The position numbers were made by a program, and so were the translations under genes. The notes under the pieces were generated by a model. It made no database searches, had not been told where the DNA came from, and saw only the letters and a list, made by a program, of their open reading frames with translations. 42,047 nt of DNA, taken from Lachnospiraceae bacterium. Lineage in GTDB: Bacteria; Bacillota; Clostridia; Lachnospirales; Lachnospiraceae. Of the stretch, positions 22,381 through 31,517 are shown in pieces. Where the stretch lies: the NCBI GenBank assembly GCA_017561085.1, contig JAFZDQ010000107.1:1-42047 (forward strand). Direction: 5' to 3'. Position 1 is the first letter of the stretch; every line of letters starts with the position of its first letter.

Positions 22381-24072
22381 TTATTCGTCAAGACCAATGC
22401 CCCACTTGCCTGTCTTTATAAACGTATTCGCAAGCATTTCGGCATCTGCAATCATTTTTTCATCATAGCCCATAATGCCAAGCAGTTTAATTGCATTTCT
22501 TGATCCGGCCCGTCCGGCTAAAAGCTTATAACTAAAGGAAATATCATTTCCTTCAATTTCTTCCTTAAAGTGATAATTCTCAAATTCTTTTTCTAAAAGA
22601 TGTGTCAGTTCTATATCATGGGTTGCCGCAAAGCATAAGCAGTTTCCGTCATTTAAAGACCTGAGGATCTGTGTGGATGCTGCAATTCTTTCCACCGTAT
22701 TGGTTCCTCTTAACACTTCATCAACAAAACACAAAACAGGGGCCCCATCTGTTGCTACCATGGCCATAATTCTCTTTAAAGCCTTTATTTCTACCATGTA
22801 ATAGCTGTCACCGCCTTCTAAATCATCGCGAAGCGCCATGGATGAGCATACCCTTGTAAAAAAGGTCTGATAAGCATCTGCAAACACAGTATGGATGGTC
22901 TGCGCCAAAATCTGGTTCAGTGCCAGGGTTTTTAAAAACGTAGACTTTCCTGATGCATTTGAGCCTGTAATTAATACACTTCTGTTTACCGTAATATCAT
23001 TCTTTACCGGCTGCTCCAATAAAGGGTGATACAGTTCCACTGCTTTTAATTCATGTAACTCCTTAAATTCAGGTACACAATAAGCAGCTTTCTTCGTCCG
23101 ATAGGCACCCACAACAATCAGCGCTTCCATTTCGCCTAAAATGGAAATCATTCTGTCAATACTGTCCTTTTGCTCCCGAACGGCACGAAGCATCTTATTA
23201 AACTGCAGTAAATCCAAATGGAATACCATTCTCAGATAATCCAAAAGAATATCTAAAGGATTACCGGATGCTGCCATTCTGGTAGGTGACATCAATAAAA
23301 AGTCGCCTCTTTTATATTTCCCCATTTCACGGACGCATTCTTTAAGCTCCTCCCATTCATTTTTTAGTATGGGAAGCTTAATATCAAGCATTTTGGTAGC
23401 CACACTTAACATCCTGTTGATATAGGAAAAACTGGTAATATAAGGATCCACCTCTGCTTTAAACTTAAAATAGGACATAATATTCCATACAAAAGCACTG
23501 ATAAGCAAGGCCAGACCAATCGGCAAATCTACAAACATTACTACAACAGAAACCGCAACTGCAAGTAACGCCAAATAGTGTCTTAAGTTCTTTCGCTCCC
23601 CTAAATCATCCAAAAACTCCAGATAATCATAGATAGAGAATTTACCGGTATTTCCCAGTTTGTGGAATAAGAACTGACATTTTACACGCTCGTCGTGATG
23701 GGTCATAAAAAATCGGATTATCTCTTCTTTTCTTTGCAGTTGTTCTTTTGAAAAATCAGGTGTCCTGAGTAAATGATAAAGATATTCTTCGCCTGCCGCA
23801 CTGTAGGTACTGTTCATTTCCATAAAAAGATTTAACAAATTTAAATCATTAAAAGTAATATCATCAATTTGAAAATCTTCCGGATGTTTTTCATAATATC
23901 CCGGGATATTAACAAGTCTTTCCGGCTTATACTCTTTTATCTTTTCCTTGCCGTAATTTTGATATAACCGATTGATAAACGTTTTTTCTTCTCTTTTGAA
24001 ATCAATATACCCCTTCGCAAGGATAAACAACAGTACCGCTACTGCAAATATTATAAATATAAAGTATTCCAT
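22381..24072 (-). CDS. Membrane-anchored MutS-family ATPase
   Basis: A 563-residue protein with a MutS-type C-terminal ATPase domain but no mismatch-recognition domain. Residues 2-20 form an N-terminal membrane helix and 166-200 a second, probably hairpin, membrane segment. The region 210-340 resembles the MutS core/lever helices. The ATPase has Walker A TGSNASGKST (369-378), the MutS loop GGDSYYMVEI (420-429), Walker B VLCFVDEVLRGTN (446-458) and the ATHDIEL switch. MutS-like proteins with membrane segments are known in Firmicutes but have no established role. It is not expected to do classical mismatch repair because the DNA-binding domain I is absent. AAAGGG lies eight bases before the ATG. 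It sits at the end of a nucleoside salvage operon. Confidence 0.85.
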   Translation of the reverse strand: MEYFIFIIFAVAVLLFILAKGYIDFKREEKTFINRLYQNYGKEKIKEYKPERLVNIPGYYEKHPEDFQIDDITFNDLNLLNLFMEMNSTYSAAGEEYLYHLLRTPDFSKEQLQRKEEIIRFFMTHHDERVKCQFLFHKLGNTGKFSIYDYLEFLDDLGERKNLRHYLALLAVAVSVVVMFVDLPIGLALLISAFVWNIMSYFKFKAEVDPYITSFSYINRMLSVATKMLDIKLPILKNEWEELKECVREMGKYKRGDFLLMSPTRMAASGNPLDILLDYLRMVFHLDLLQFNKMLRAVREQKDSIDRMISILGEMEALIVVGAYRTKKAAYCVPEFKELHELKAVELYHPLLEQPVKNDITVNRSVLITGSNASGKSTFLKTLALNQILAQTIHTVFADAYQTFFTRVCSSMALRDDLEGGDSYYMVEIKALKRIMAMVATDGAPVLCFVDEVLRGTNTVERIAASTQILRSLNDGNCLCFAATHDIELTHLLEKEFENYHFKEEIEGNDISFSYKLLAGRAGSRNAIKLLGIMGYDEKMIADAEMLANTFIKTGKWGIGLDE

Positions 24073-24134
24073 TCTTTATTCCCTTTATTAATTGTTCCCT
24101 ATTTTTAATTCCCTTCCGCATTAGCGCCCCGGGA

Positions 24135-25424
24135 TTATTTAAATCTGCCGATAATATCATTGGCTTTTTGATAAATATCTTGGGGCATATCAGCAGTCTT
24201 AAACTCGCCGTCCCTATACAGGATTTTTCCTGCAATCATAGTCATTTTTACATTTTGCTTGCTACCGCTGTAAACGATATTCTTCGCAATATGATTAAGA
24301 GGCTGCATATTGGGCTGGTTTAAATCAAGTAAAATCATATCCGCCAGTTTTCCTTTTGCAAGTACATCCGCTTCCTTCAGTCCCATGGCAAGTGCACCGT
24401 TTACGGTTGCCATTTTAAGTACTTCCATGGCATCAACGGCTGAAGCATCTGCCTCTCTTACTTTGGCAAGTGCCGTAACCAAGAACATTTCACGGAACAT
24501 ATCAAGACAGTTGTTGCTGGCAGGTCCGTCCGTACCAAGTGCTACCGGTACGCCTGCTTCCAAAAACGCGCTGATTGGTGCGATACCGCTTGCCAGTTTC
24601 AAGTTTGAAGCGGGATTACTAACCGCAAAAAGTCCTTTATCCTTCATAATCCGGATATCCTCTTCGGACATATATACACAATGATATCCGCCACCGCCGT
24701 AATCAAACATTCCCAGGGAATCAAGGAATGCCAAAGGTGTTTTTCCGTATCTTTCCACACATCCGTCCACTTCTGCCTGTGTCTCCGCCAGGTGGGTAAA
24801 TACGGGAGCCTGATATTTCTGCGCCAGTTTAGCTATTTTTTCAAGCAGTTCCTTAGAACAGGTATATTCCGCATGGAACCCCAGCATATAAGACTGTAAG
24901 GGGCTCTTTGCATTCAATTTTAAATACATTTCCTCAACCAGTTCGGGAGACTGACTGAAATTATTAACTGCCCCAACCTGTACACAGCGCATTCCCATAT
25001 CATCAAAAGCATCCGCAATGCTTTCCGGTGTTAAATACATATCAAATACTGCCGTAATACCACTGGTTAAATATTCCAGTACAGCCAGCTTACTAAGCTC
25101 ATAAATGTCCGTAGCGGTCATTTGTGCTTCGATAGGAAATACCCGGTTATTCAGCCACTCAGCAAGGGGCAAATCATCTGCAAAGGAACGCAAAAGGGTC
25201 ATACCCGAATGAGTATGTGCATTCTTAAAGCCGGGCATCAAAAGATTCCCTTCACAATCGATTTCTTCGTCAAAGACAATGGTATTCTCTGCTAATTTCA
25301 CAGCCGCTTCTTCCGTGCTGCCGACGAAAATAATCTTGTCATCACCGGTCCACACTTCTCCCTGAAAGATATCCTTTCCATCTTCCATCGTTAAGATTCT
25401 TGCATGATAAAATCTGATTTGCAT
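24135..25424 (-). CDS. mtaD: MTA/SAH deaminase-type amidohydrolase
   Basis: A 429-residue metal-dependent deaminase of the 5-methylthioadenosine/S-adenosylhomocysteine deaminase (TrzA/SsnA-like) family, which removes the 6-amino group of adenosine derivatives. Metal and catalytic residues are visible: NAHTHSGM (HxH), GFHAEYTC, FTHLAETQAEV (His and Glu), GYHCVYMSEED and LGTDGPASNN (metal Asp). The flanking beta-sandwich strands at both ends are present. The exact substrate (MTA, SAH, adenosine or guanine) cannot be decided from sequence. The ATG at 25424 is preceded by AGAGGA. A longer in-frame version would overlap cdd by more than 130 bases and is rejected. The cdd stop lies 20 bases upstream. 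Confidence 0.85.
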   Translation of the reverse strand: MQIRFYHARILTMEDGKDIFQGEVWTGDDKIIFVGSTEEAAVKLAENTIVFDEEIDCEGNLLMPGFKNAHTHSGMTLLRSFADDLPLAEWLNNRVFPIEAQMTATDIYELSKLAVLEYLTSGITAVFDMYLTPESIADAFDDMGMRCVQVGAVNNFSQSPELVEEMYLKLNAKSPLQSYMLGFHAEYTCSKELLEKIAKLAQKYQAPVFTHLAETQAEVDGCVERYGKTPLAFLDSLGMFDYGGGGYHCVYMSEEDIRIMKDKGLFAVSNPASNLKLASGIAPISAFLEAGVPVALGTDGPASNNCLDMFREMFLVTALAKVREADASAVDAMEVLKMATVNGALAMGLKEADVLAKGKLADMILLDLNQPNMQPLNHIAKNIVYSGSKQNVKMTMIAGKILYRDGEFKTADMPQDIYQKANDIIGRFK

Positions 25425-25444
25425 GTTTGATTTCCTCTTTTCCT

Positions 25445-25882
25445 TTAGGCTAAGTGATCCGGTCCAAAACTGTCCGGTAACAATTCCTCTAATGTATAAA
25501 TCCGATAATCCTCTGTACTTTTTGCTACAATAATCACGAATTCTTCCGGCTTTGTAAATTCGCGCATCACCTGTCTGCAAACACCGCAGGGAAATGCATA
25601 GGTATCCGGTTCGTCTTTGGCACCGCCAACTACAGCAATCGCTAAAAATTTCCTTACGCCTTCACTGACTGCCTTATAAATAGCATTTCTTTCCGCACAA
25701 ATTCCCGGACTGTATGCTGCATTTTCAATATTACATCCGGTATAAATCCTGTTATCCACTGTAAGTACTGCCGCACCTACCTGAAAGGACGAATACGGAC
25801 TATAGGACTTTTTACGTGCTAAAAGTGCAGATTTAATCAGTTCCTGAACAGGAATATTTTCTAAATTCATCTTTGTTTCCAT
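25445..25882 (-). CDS. cdd: Cytidine deaminase
   Basis: A 145-residue zinc-dependent cytidine/deoxycytidine deaminase yielding uridine/deoxyuridine. The zinc and proton-shuttle motifs CAERNAI and PCGVCRQ are intact, and the N-terminal YSPYSSFQVGAAV and GCNIENAAY motifs line the nucleoside site. The length is that of the homotetrameric bacterial form. AGGAG lies six bases before the ATG. It lies between punA and the amidohydrolase in one transcription unit, in keeping with nucleoside salvage. Confidence 0.94.
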   Translation of the reverse strand: METKMNLENIPVQELIKSALLARKKSYSPYSSFQVGAAVLTVDNRIYTGCNIENAAYSPGICAERNAIYKAVSEGVRKFLAIAVVGGAKDEPDTYAFPCGVCRQVMREFTKPEEFVIIVAKSTEDYRIYTLEELLPDSFGPDHLA

Positions 25883-25926
25883 AACAGACTCCTATCACAT
25901 CATTCTTCATGAATCCAACCTATCAC

Positions 25927-26748
25927 TTAAAAAGAAATAATCGATTCTGTTACCAGCTTCTTAAATAAAGGTGCTGCTTCGTCTGCCGCTGCCTGTACTT
26001 CTTCATGGGTTAAAGGATTCTCTGTCATTCCTGCCGCCAGATTTGCCACACAGGAAATACCGCAAATCTTCATACCCATATGATTCGCAACAATTGCTTC
26101 TACTACGGTACTCATACCTACTGCGTCAGCGCCTAAGGTGCGGAGCATCTTAATTTCTGCAGGGGATTCAAAGGAAGGGCCTGTCAGCTGTACATAGATT
26201 CCTTTCTTTAAATCAATACTGTTCACATGAGCAGCCTGTTTAATCTTATCCTGTAATTCTTTATCATATACTGTACTCATATCAGGGAAACGCACGCCGA
26301 ATTCGTCGATATTTGCACCAATTAAAGGATTCGGGGCAAAGCAGGAAATATGGTCCTCAATGAGCATAAAATCACCGGCTCCGAAAGAAGGATTTATACC
26401 GCCGGATGCATTGGTGAGGAATAAAATTTCAGCGCCCATCATTTTCATCAGTCTCACGGGAAGTACTACATCAGAAATCGGATATCCTTCATAATAGTGC
26501 ACACGGCCCTTCATACAAACCACAGGCACGTCTCCCACATAACCGAAGATAAATTTCCCTGCATGGCCGGGTACGGTAGAAACCGGGAAATCCTTAACTT
26601 CGCTATAATCGATTTCTGCTTTCACATCCATGGTGTCTGCATAGTTTCCAAGCCCGGAACCAAGTACGAGTGCTACCTTCGGTGTAAAGGGAATTCTTTC
26701 TTTGATGCTTTCATAACAGTCTAATACTTTCTGGTAAATCTGGTTCAT
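25927..26748 (-). CDS. punA: Purine nucleoside phosphorylase
   Basis: A 273-residue trimeric-type (PNP-I) phosphorylase that splits inosine and guanosine into base and ribose-1-phosphate. Motifs seen: VALVLGSGLGNYAD (phosphate loop), STVPGHAGKFIFG, MKGRVHYYEGY, LTNASGGI, then YVQLTGPSFESPAEIKMLR with the base-site glutamate, and VGMSTVVEA. The start MNQIYQ is seven bases after AAGGAG; an ATG two codons earlier sits too close to it. It is followed by cdd and preceded by the ECF transporter T component at 26 bases. Confidence 0.93.
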   Translation of the reverse strand: MNQIYQKVLDCYESIKERIPFTPKVALVLGSGLGNYADTMDVKAEIDYSEVKDFPVSTVPGHAGKFIFGYVGDVPVVCMKGRVHYYEGYPISDVVLPVRLMKMMGAEILFLTNASGGINPSFGAGDFMLIEDHISCFAPNPLIGANIDEFGVRFPDMSTVYDKELQDKIKQAAHVNSIDLKKGIYVQLTGPSFESPAEIKMLRTLGADAVGMSTVVEAIVANHMGMKICGISCVANLAAGMTENPLTHEEVQAAADEAAPLFKKLVTESIISF

Positions 26749-26774
26749 AGTCATTCTCCTTTTGATATAATAAT

Positions 26775-27602
26775 TTAAATAAACGGATTGAAAAATCTTC
26801 CGCCGTTAATACACATAAAAACAATAGATATTACAAGCGCCAAAAACGCAATTCCGATTGCCAGATAATCCGCTTTGGTAAAAGGTCTTTCCACAATCCA
26901 GGTTCTTTTTTTGTTTTTGCCAAATCCCCGCAGTTCCATTGCGTTGGAAATCACTTCAATTCTGTCTAAGCTGGAAAGTACCAGGGGAAACAAAATGGCC
27001 GCCGAATTCTTCAGCCTGTCCACCAATTTATCCTTCTTACTCAGGTCAATTCCTCTTGCCTGCTGGGCCTGGGAAATCTCCCTGAAATCCCTTTGAACGT
27101 CCGGGATATAACGAAGTGCAATGGCAACCGAATATCCCACTTTATAGCTGACGCCGATTTTATTTAAGCTGGCCGCAAATTCACTGGGATTAGTAGTCAA
27201 TATAAATAAAAGCGCCGTAGGGATTACTGCCATGAATTTCATGGTGAAATTAAAAAGATAAAAAAGTTCTTCCCATACCAGGGAGTAACGCCAAAACAAA
27301 TGAACAATTTCCGTCCGCGTACCGTAAATGGATACGCCCTGTTCCGGTGCAAACAAAAAAAGTGCCAAAATGTTTACAACGATCAGCCATAGCATGAAAT
27401 ATACGGCAAACCTGATATTCTCCCAAGTTAGCTTTGACATCTTAAAGAAAACAATGCCAAACAGAAACATCACCGCCAACACCCTCGTATCGAAGGTCAG
27501 CATGGCTGCCAGACTCCATACGAAGAAAAAGATAAACTTCGTGCTTCCTGTCAGATTATGAATGGGAGAATCTTTTTTGATATAAGAAAGTGCTGCACTC
27601 AT
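26775..27602 (-). CDS. ecfT: ECF transporter transmembrane component T (EcfT)
   Basis: A 275-residue membrane protein of the CbiQ/EcfT family, the scaffold joining the S component to the two ATPases in energy-coupling-factor importers. Hydrophobic helices lie at about 22-62, 66-85, 115-140 and 245-265. The cytoplasmic coupling helices carry the family's Ala-Arg-Gly signature in QAQQARGID and an equivalent ELRGFG further on. Its ATG overlaps the stop of the ATPase gene (ATGA), with GGAGG upstream. Confidence 0.92.
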   Translation of the reverse strand: MSAALSYIKKDSPIHNLTGSTKFIFFFVWSLAAMLTFDTRVLAVMFLFGIVFFKMSKLTWENIRFAVYFMLWLIVVNILALFLFAPEQGVSIYGTRTEIVHLFWRYSLVWEELFYLFNFTMKFMAVIPTALLFILTTNPSEFAASLNKIGVSYKVGYSVAIALRYIPDVQRDFREISQAQQARGIDLSKKDKLVDRLKNSAAILFPLVLSSLDRIEVISNAMELRGFGKNKKRTWIVERPFTKADYLAIGIAFLALVISIVFMCINGGRFFNPFI

Positions 27603-29302
27603 CTCCGTACCTCCCTATCATATTCAATAAATGCCCTGATATACGCTTCTTTATCAATTCCGCACATATCCGCCAAATGATATAAAGAAGTCTCCTTAAG
27701 GCTGGCCTGTTCTAACAATGCTGCATCTGCAAATAACTTCTGCGGTGTGGTATCCGCAATCTTTTTTCCTTCCGAAAAAACAATGCTTCTTGTAGTATAT
27801 TCCAGCATCAGGTGCATATCATGGGTAATCATCAGAACCGTATATCCTTTTTCGTTCAGCTCCTTTAAAAACTCCATAATTTCCGTATAATGTCTGAAAT
27901 CCTGTCCGGCTGTAGGCTCGTCCAATATAATTATCTTGGGTCTGGAAACCAAGATACTTGCTATGGTAACCCTTTTCTTTTGACCGTAGCTAAGGGCACT
28001 GACAGGCCAGTTCCTGAACTCGTATAAACCGCAAATCTTCAGCGTTTCATGGACTCTTTCTTTGATTTCTTCTTCCGGCAGCTTCTGCATCACAAGACTT
28101 AAAGCCACTTCATCAAAAATCATGGGCTTACTGATCATCTGATTGGGATTTTGCATCACATAGCCAATGGAGGATGCACGCTCTTTAATGGTATCCTCCG
28201 CCATATCACGGCCGTACAAATACATGCTTCCTTTGCCGGGCTTTTCAAAACCGCAAAGAAGCTTGGCCATGGTACTTTTTCCTGCGCCGTTTTTACCGAC
28301 GATACTGATCATGTCCCCTTCCCGTACGGTAAAGGAGATATCCGAAAGATTTTCTACCTCCGGGGTATAGCCGAAATGAAGATTCTCTACCTTTAGAACT
28401 TCGTTCTTTAGAGGCGGCGCTTCTTTTTCTTTTTGTTCAAAGAACCAATCCCTTATTTTTTGTTTCTCTGCTTCGCTAAGGGTCAGACTCTTCCAATTTT
28501 CAAGTTTTAAATCTGCCGTAAGGGGAACCTTTGCATATTTTAAAGCAGTCAGATAAAGCGGTTCACGTATACCGGCTTTCACTAATTTATCCGATAAAAA
28601 TAACTCTTCCGGGGTGGAATCGTTAATGATTTTGCCGTTTTCCATCATGATGATACGGTCTGCACCAAAATACATGGCATCTTCCAAACGATGCTCTATG
28701 ATAATAACCGTTTTATCACCATCTTTTTGTAGTTTATCAATTAATTCCATGGCATCCCTGCCTGCCGCAGGGTCTAAATTCGCCAGTGGTTCGTCAAACA
28801 ATAAAACCGGAACCTGATTCACCATAACACCGGCCATGGAAACTCTTTGCTTCTGTCCTCCGGAAAGCGCATGGGGTGCATCCTGTAATTTGTGCAAAAG
28901 ACCGACTCTCTGTGCTTCTGCATGGGTCTTTGTAATTAATTCTTCTTGCGGGATACAATCATTTTCCATAGAAAATGCAATATCCTCAAGTACCGTCATA
29001 CCGATAAACTGACCGTCCGTATCCTGTAATACGGTACCTACAAATCTGCTCAACTGAAAAATACCTGACGTTGCAGCTTCCATACCGCAAATAGTCAGGC
29101 TTCCTTTACTTTCTCCGGGATAACTAAAGGGATTTAATCCATTCAGGCAATGGGCCAGGGTGCTTTTACCACACCCTGAAGGCCCAACAATAATTACCCT
29201 TTCCCCTTTATATATCTCGAGATTGATATCCATAATCGTAGGCGCAGCCTGCGCACGATACTGATAGGAATAATCCTTAAACGATATAATGGGTTCTTTC
29301 AT
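27599..29302 (-). CDS. ECF transporter ATPase, fused A-A' (two ABC domains)
   Basis: A 567-residue protein with two complete ABC domains, replacing the separate EcfA1 and EcfA2 subunits. Domain 1: Walker A GPSGCGKST (about 39-47), signature ALSGGQKQR, Walker B LLFDEPLANLDP and switch His in IIEHR. Domain 2: Walker A GKNGAGKST, signature ALSYGQKKR (Gly to Tyr in the signature), Walker B IILDEPTAGQD and ITHDM. The C-terminal tail of about 60 residues is typical for EcfA-type ATPases. It starts three bases after the S component gene and overlaps ecfT by four bases, so all three are made together. The fused form resembles YkoD-type ATPases. Confidence 0.92.
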   Translation of the reverse strand: MKEPIISFKDYSYQYRAQAAPTIMDINLEIYKGERVIIVGPSGCGKSTLAHCLNGLNPFSYPGESKGSLTICGMEAATSGIFQLSRFVGTVLQDTDGQFIGMTVLEDIAFSMENDCIPQEELITKTHAEAQRVGLLHKLQDAPHALSGGQKQRVSMAGVMVNQVPVLLFDEPLANLDPAAGRDAMELIDKLQKDGDKTVIIIEHRLEDAMYFGADRIIMMENGKIINDSTPEELFLSDKLVKAGIREPLYLTALKYAKVPLTADLKLENWKSLTLSEAEKQKIRDWFFEQKEKEAPPLKNEVLKVENLHFGYTPEVENLSDISFTVREGDMISIVGKNGAGKSTMAKLLCGFEKPGKGSMYLYGRDMAEDTIKERASSIGYVMQNPNQMISKPMIFDEVALSLVMQKLPEEEIKERVHETLKICGLYEFRNWPVSALSYGQKKRVTIASILVSRPKIIILDEPTAGQDFRHYTEIMEFLKELNEKGYTVLMITHDMHLMLEYTTRSIVFSEGKKIADTTPQKLFADAALLEQASLKETSLYHLADMCGIDKEAYIRAFIEYDREVRR

Positions 29303-29305
29303 AGA

Positions 29306-29860
29306 TTAATCTTCTTTCTTAAGACTTCCTGCTTTGGTTCTTGTTTTTGCATAAGCAAGTAATAAAGCAGTACCAACGATTGCTGTGGTAATCACATTTG
29401 CACTAAAGGCAATGAGACTCTGGCCAACTAACTTGGTAATATCTTCTTTGTAAATAAGTACATCCAAGGAAGATGCAACAACAATCCAGCAGATTGCATG
29501 TGCAATAATCTGTGCCACATTGAAGATGCTAATTTCTTTCTTACCGAAGACACCGTTATCAATGTCAATCTTTTTCTTGGTAAGACCCATAATAAGACCA
29601 AATACTGCAGATGCAATAATCCAGCTCCACCAGGGACCGCCCCAGGATAAGTCGATCAGGGTATGACCGATAAAGCCTGCAAGCGCACCTACAAGGGGCC
29701 CGAAAATGATACTGAACACTGATAAAATACCATACTGCAGATTCGCTGTTGTGTTAGCAAAAATAGGAATTGCCACAAAACGGCCAACTACAAAAAACAG
29801 TGCCGCACCGATACCGATTGCTACGATACTTTTAATCGTAACGTTACTTTTCTTCTCCAT
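29306..29860 (-). CDS. ECF transporter substrate-binding S component, UPF0397-like
   Basis: A 184-residue integral membrane protein with five to six helices and no signal peptide, matching UPF0397-type S components. The N-terminal IVAIGIGAALFFVVGRFVAI region contains the small-residue pattern that docks on EcfT. FGPLVGALAGFIGHTLIDL and WGGPWWSWIIAS are typical of this family. Databases often label UPF0397 proteins as riboflavin-type, but ligand assignment by homology is weak. Co-transcription with purine phosphorylase, cytidine deaminase and MTA/SAH deaminase genes suggests a nucleoside or related compound. GGAGG precedes the ATG. No riboswitch fits in the short leader. Confidence 0.85.
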   Translation of the reverse strand: MEKKSNVTIKSIVAIGIGAALFFVVGRFVAIPIFANTTANLQYGILSVFSIIFGPLVGALAGFIGHTLIDLSWGGPWWSWIIASAVFGLIMGLTKKKIDIDNGVFGKKEISIFNVAQIIAHAICWIVVASSLDVLIYKEDITKLVGQSLIAFSANVITTAIVGTALLLAYAKTRTKAGSLKKED

Positions 29861-29908
29861 GATTTTTTCCTCCGTAACCTATATAGTTTTTCGCATTTGC
29901 GTATTATA

Positions 29909-29937
29909 ATTTTAACATAAGTTTGAAAACTTGAAAA
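29909..29937 (-). promoter_or_regulatory. Promoter of the ECF/salvage operon
   Basis: TTTTCA (29937-29932), 17-base spacer, TGTTAAAAT with an extended -10 (TAAAAT at 29914-29909). An overlapping TATAAT at 29908-29903 is an alternative -10. Start near 29900, only about 40 bases before the ATG of the S component gene. Confidence 0.5.
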
Positions 29938-29940
29938 TAG

Positions 29941-29970
29941 AAAAAGAAAGTTTCTGAACATTCTGTCAGA
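29941..29970 (-). terminator. Terminator-like hairpin at the spoIVA stop codon
   Basis: In the transcript TCTGACA, loop GAA, TG(T)TCAGA forms a 7-bp stem with one bulge (29970-29953) that contains the spoIVA stop codon. A U-rich tract AACUUUCUUUUU follows. It would separate spoIVA from the transporter operon promoter immediately downstream. Confidence 0.5.
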
Positions 29971-31453
29971 TAATAATGCAAACCATTCCGCCATTAGAAT
30001 CATTCACGATTTTTTGCATGGTCTCCTGCAGTTTTTGCTGGCTTTCTTCTCCGATGACGGACAATTTACCGGTAATCCCGTCACTGACCAGCTGCTCCAC
30101 TGTTTTTCCGAAGATATTAGTCTGCCAGATTCCTTCCTTTTCATCCTTGGTTTCCGAAATATAACGGATTAAATCCCGGGCCTGTTCTTCACTTCCGACG
30201 ATAGGTGCGATTTCCGTTTCAATATTAGCCCTAATCATATGGATGCTGGGACTTTCAGCCTTAATTTTGACTCCAAACTTATTTCCGTGCCTGGTGATTT
30301 CCGGATTTTCCAGTCTGATTTCTTCTTTCGAGGGCTTTACCACGCCATATCCGCTTCTTCTGACACTTTCCAGTGCAAAAAGTACCTTGCCATACTCTTT
30401 TTTCATCATTGCCATTTCCTTCAGAACCTGTAAAAGCCGGTACTCGTTATGAATAGATTCTCCGGTAAGTTCACTTAACATTTCGAAATAATACGTTTCA
30501 TCCATATCAAGGATTATCTTTACAAGACCGTCCGAAAGGGAAAGATTTTCACATCTGCCTGCTTTAATATATTCGCTTTCCATTTCAATGGGACACTCTT
30601 CCACATCACGGATGACGGAATAACTATGCATGATATCTTTCACCTTCGCAAGTAAGTCCGTTTTAATTTTATGGTTAACAGGAAGCATTTCAACCCACTT
30701 CGGCATATAAAATTCAATGCGCGATAAAGGAAATTCATATAAAATACTTTTCAGGATAAAATAAATATCTTCTTTCTTTAATTGTTCACAATTAAGCGGA
30801 AGAACTCTTACGCCGTATTTTTCCGCAATTGCCTCTGCCAGTTTTTGGGCCTCTTCGCTATGGGGCCTTGCACTATTTAAAATAACAACAAAAGGTTTAT
30901 TTAGTTTCTTTAATTCCAAAATGGTTTTTTCTTCTGCAGGCACGAAATTTTCTCTTCCGATTTCACCAAAGCTTCCGTCCGTGGTAATCACAAGTCCTAT
31001 GGTAGAATGGTCTGTAATGACTTTTCTGGTTCCCACTTCTGCCGCTAAAGTAAATGAAATTTCCTCGCTAGACCAGGGTGTTTTTACAAGCCGCTCCGCA
31101 TCATTTTCCATATGCCCTGCAGCCCCTTCTACCATATAACCTACACAGTCAATCAGACGAAGCTTTACATCCGTCAAATCTCCCATTTTAATAACAGCCG
31201 CATTTTTCGGAATAAATTTAGGTTCTGTCGTAGTGATGGTCTTTCCTTTGGCGCTTTGCGGCAGTTCATCCAATGCTCTTTCTTTTTCATAGGAATCCTC
31301 CATATAAGGCAGTACCATCAAATCCATAAAATGTTTGATAAAAGTCGACTTGCCGCATCTCACCGGTCCAACCACGCCTATGTAAATCTCGCCGTTACAT
31401 CTTTCCCTAATATCTTTGTATAGGTCAAATTCTTTTTTTGTATTTATGTCCAT
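29966..31453 (-). CDS. spoIVA: Stage IV sporulation protein A (SpoIVA)
   Basis: A 495-residue ATPase that polymerises on the forespore surface to form the coat basement layer; it also takes part in cortex assembly. The N-terminal TRAFAC-type GTPase-like domain has Walker A GPVRCGKST (29-37), where Bacillus has GAVRTGKST, then TTTEPKFIP (switch region) and RLIDCVGYMVEGA (Walker B region). The central and C-terminal polymerisation domains follow. The C-terminal end is hydrophobic (GGMVCIII), as in SpoIVA proteins that target the forespore. AGGGG lies eight bases before the ATG. It follows gpsA in many Firmicutes, but here six genes separate the two. Confidence 0.95.
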   Translation of the reverse strand: MDINTKKEFDLYKDIRERCNGEIYIGVVGPVRCGKSTFIKHFMDLMVLPYMEDSYEKERALDELPQSAKGKTITTTEPKFIPKNAAVIKMGDLTDVKLRLIDCVGYMVEGAAGHMENDAERLVKTPWSSEEISFTLAAEVGTRKVITDHSTIGLVITTDGSFGEIGRENFVPAEEKTILELKKLNKPFVVILNSARPHSEEAQKLAEAIAEKYGVRVLPLNCEQLKKEDIYFILKSILYEFPLSRIEFYMPKWVEMLPVNHKIKTDLLAKVKDIMHSYSVIRDVEECPIEMESEYIKAGRCENLSLSDGLVKIILDMDETYYFEMLSELTGESIHNEYRLLQVLKEMAMMKKEYGKVLFALESVRRSGYGVVKPSKEEIRLENPEITRHGNKFGVKIKAESPSIHMIRANIETEIAPIVGSEEQARDLIRYISETKDEKEGIWQTNIFGKTVEQLVSDGITGKLSVIGEESQQKLQETMQKIVNDSNGGMVCIII

Positions 31454-31480
31454 AAAAAAATCCCCTTCCATACTTAGTTC

Positions 31481-31488
31481 AATATATG
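31481..31488 (-). promoter_or_regulatory. SigE-like -10 element before spoIVA
   Basis: CATATATT on the minus strand, seven of eight matches to the SigE -10 consensus (CATACAnT). It gives a start near 31474, just ahead of the ribosome binding site. The -35 region is not clear. Control of spoIVA by SigE is established in Bacillus subtilis. Confidence 0.45.
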
Positions 31489-31517
31489 GATAAGGGATTT
31501 GTTTTAGACCTGATATC

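Noticed and set aside
22203-22397. 64-residue minus-strand frame overlapping the MutS-like gene end
   Set aside because: It has no ribosome binding site and unusual composition, and overlaps the better supported 58-residue membrane protein in another frame.
25424-25580. N-terminal extension of the amidohydrolase
   Set aside because: It overlaps most of the cdd 3' end in another frame, and the ribosome binding site and family start are at 25424.
29861-29965. Purine or FMN riboswitch before the ECF S component gene
   Set aside because: The predicted promoter leaves a leader of about 40 bases, too short for either aptamer, and no aptamer core is visible.
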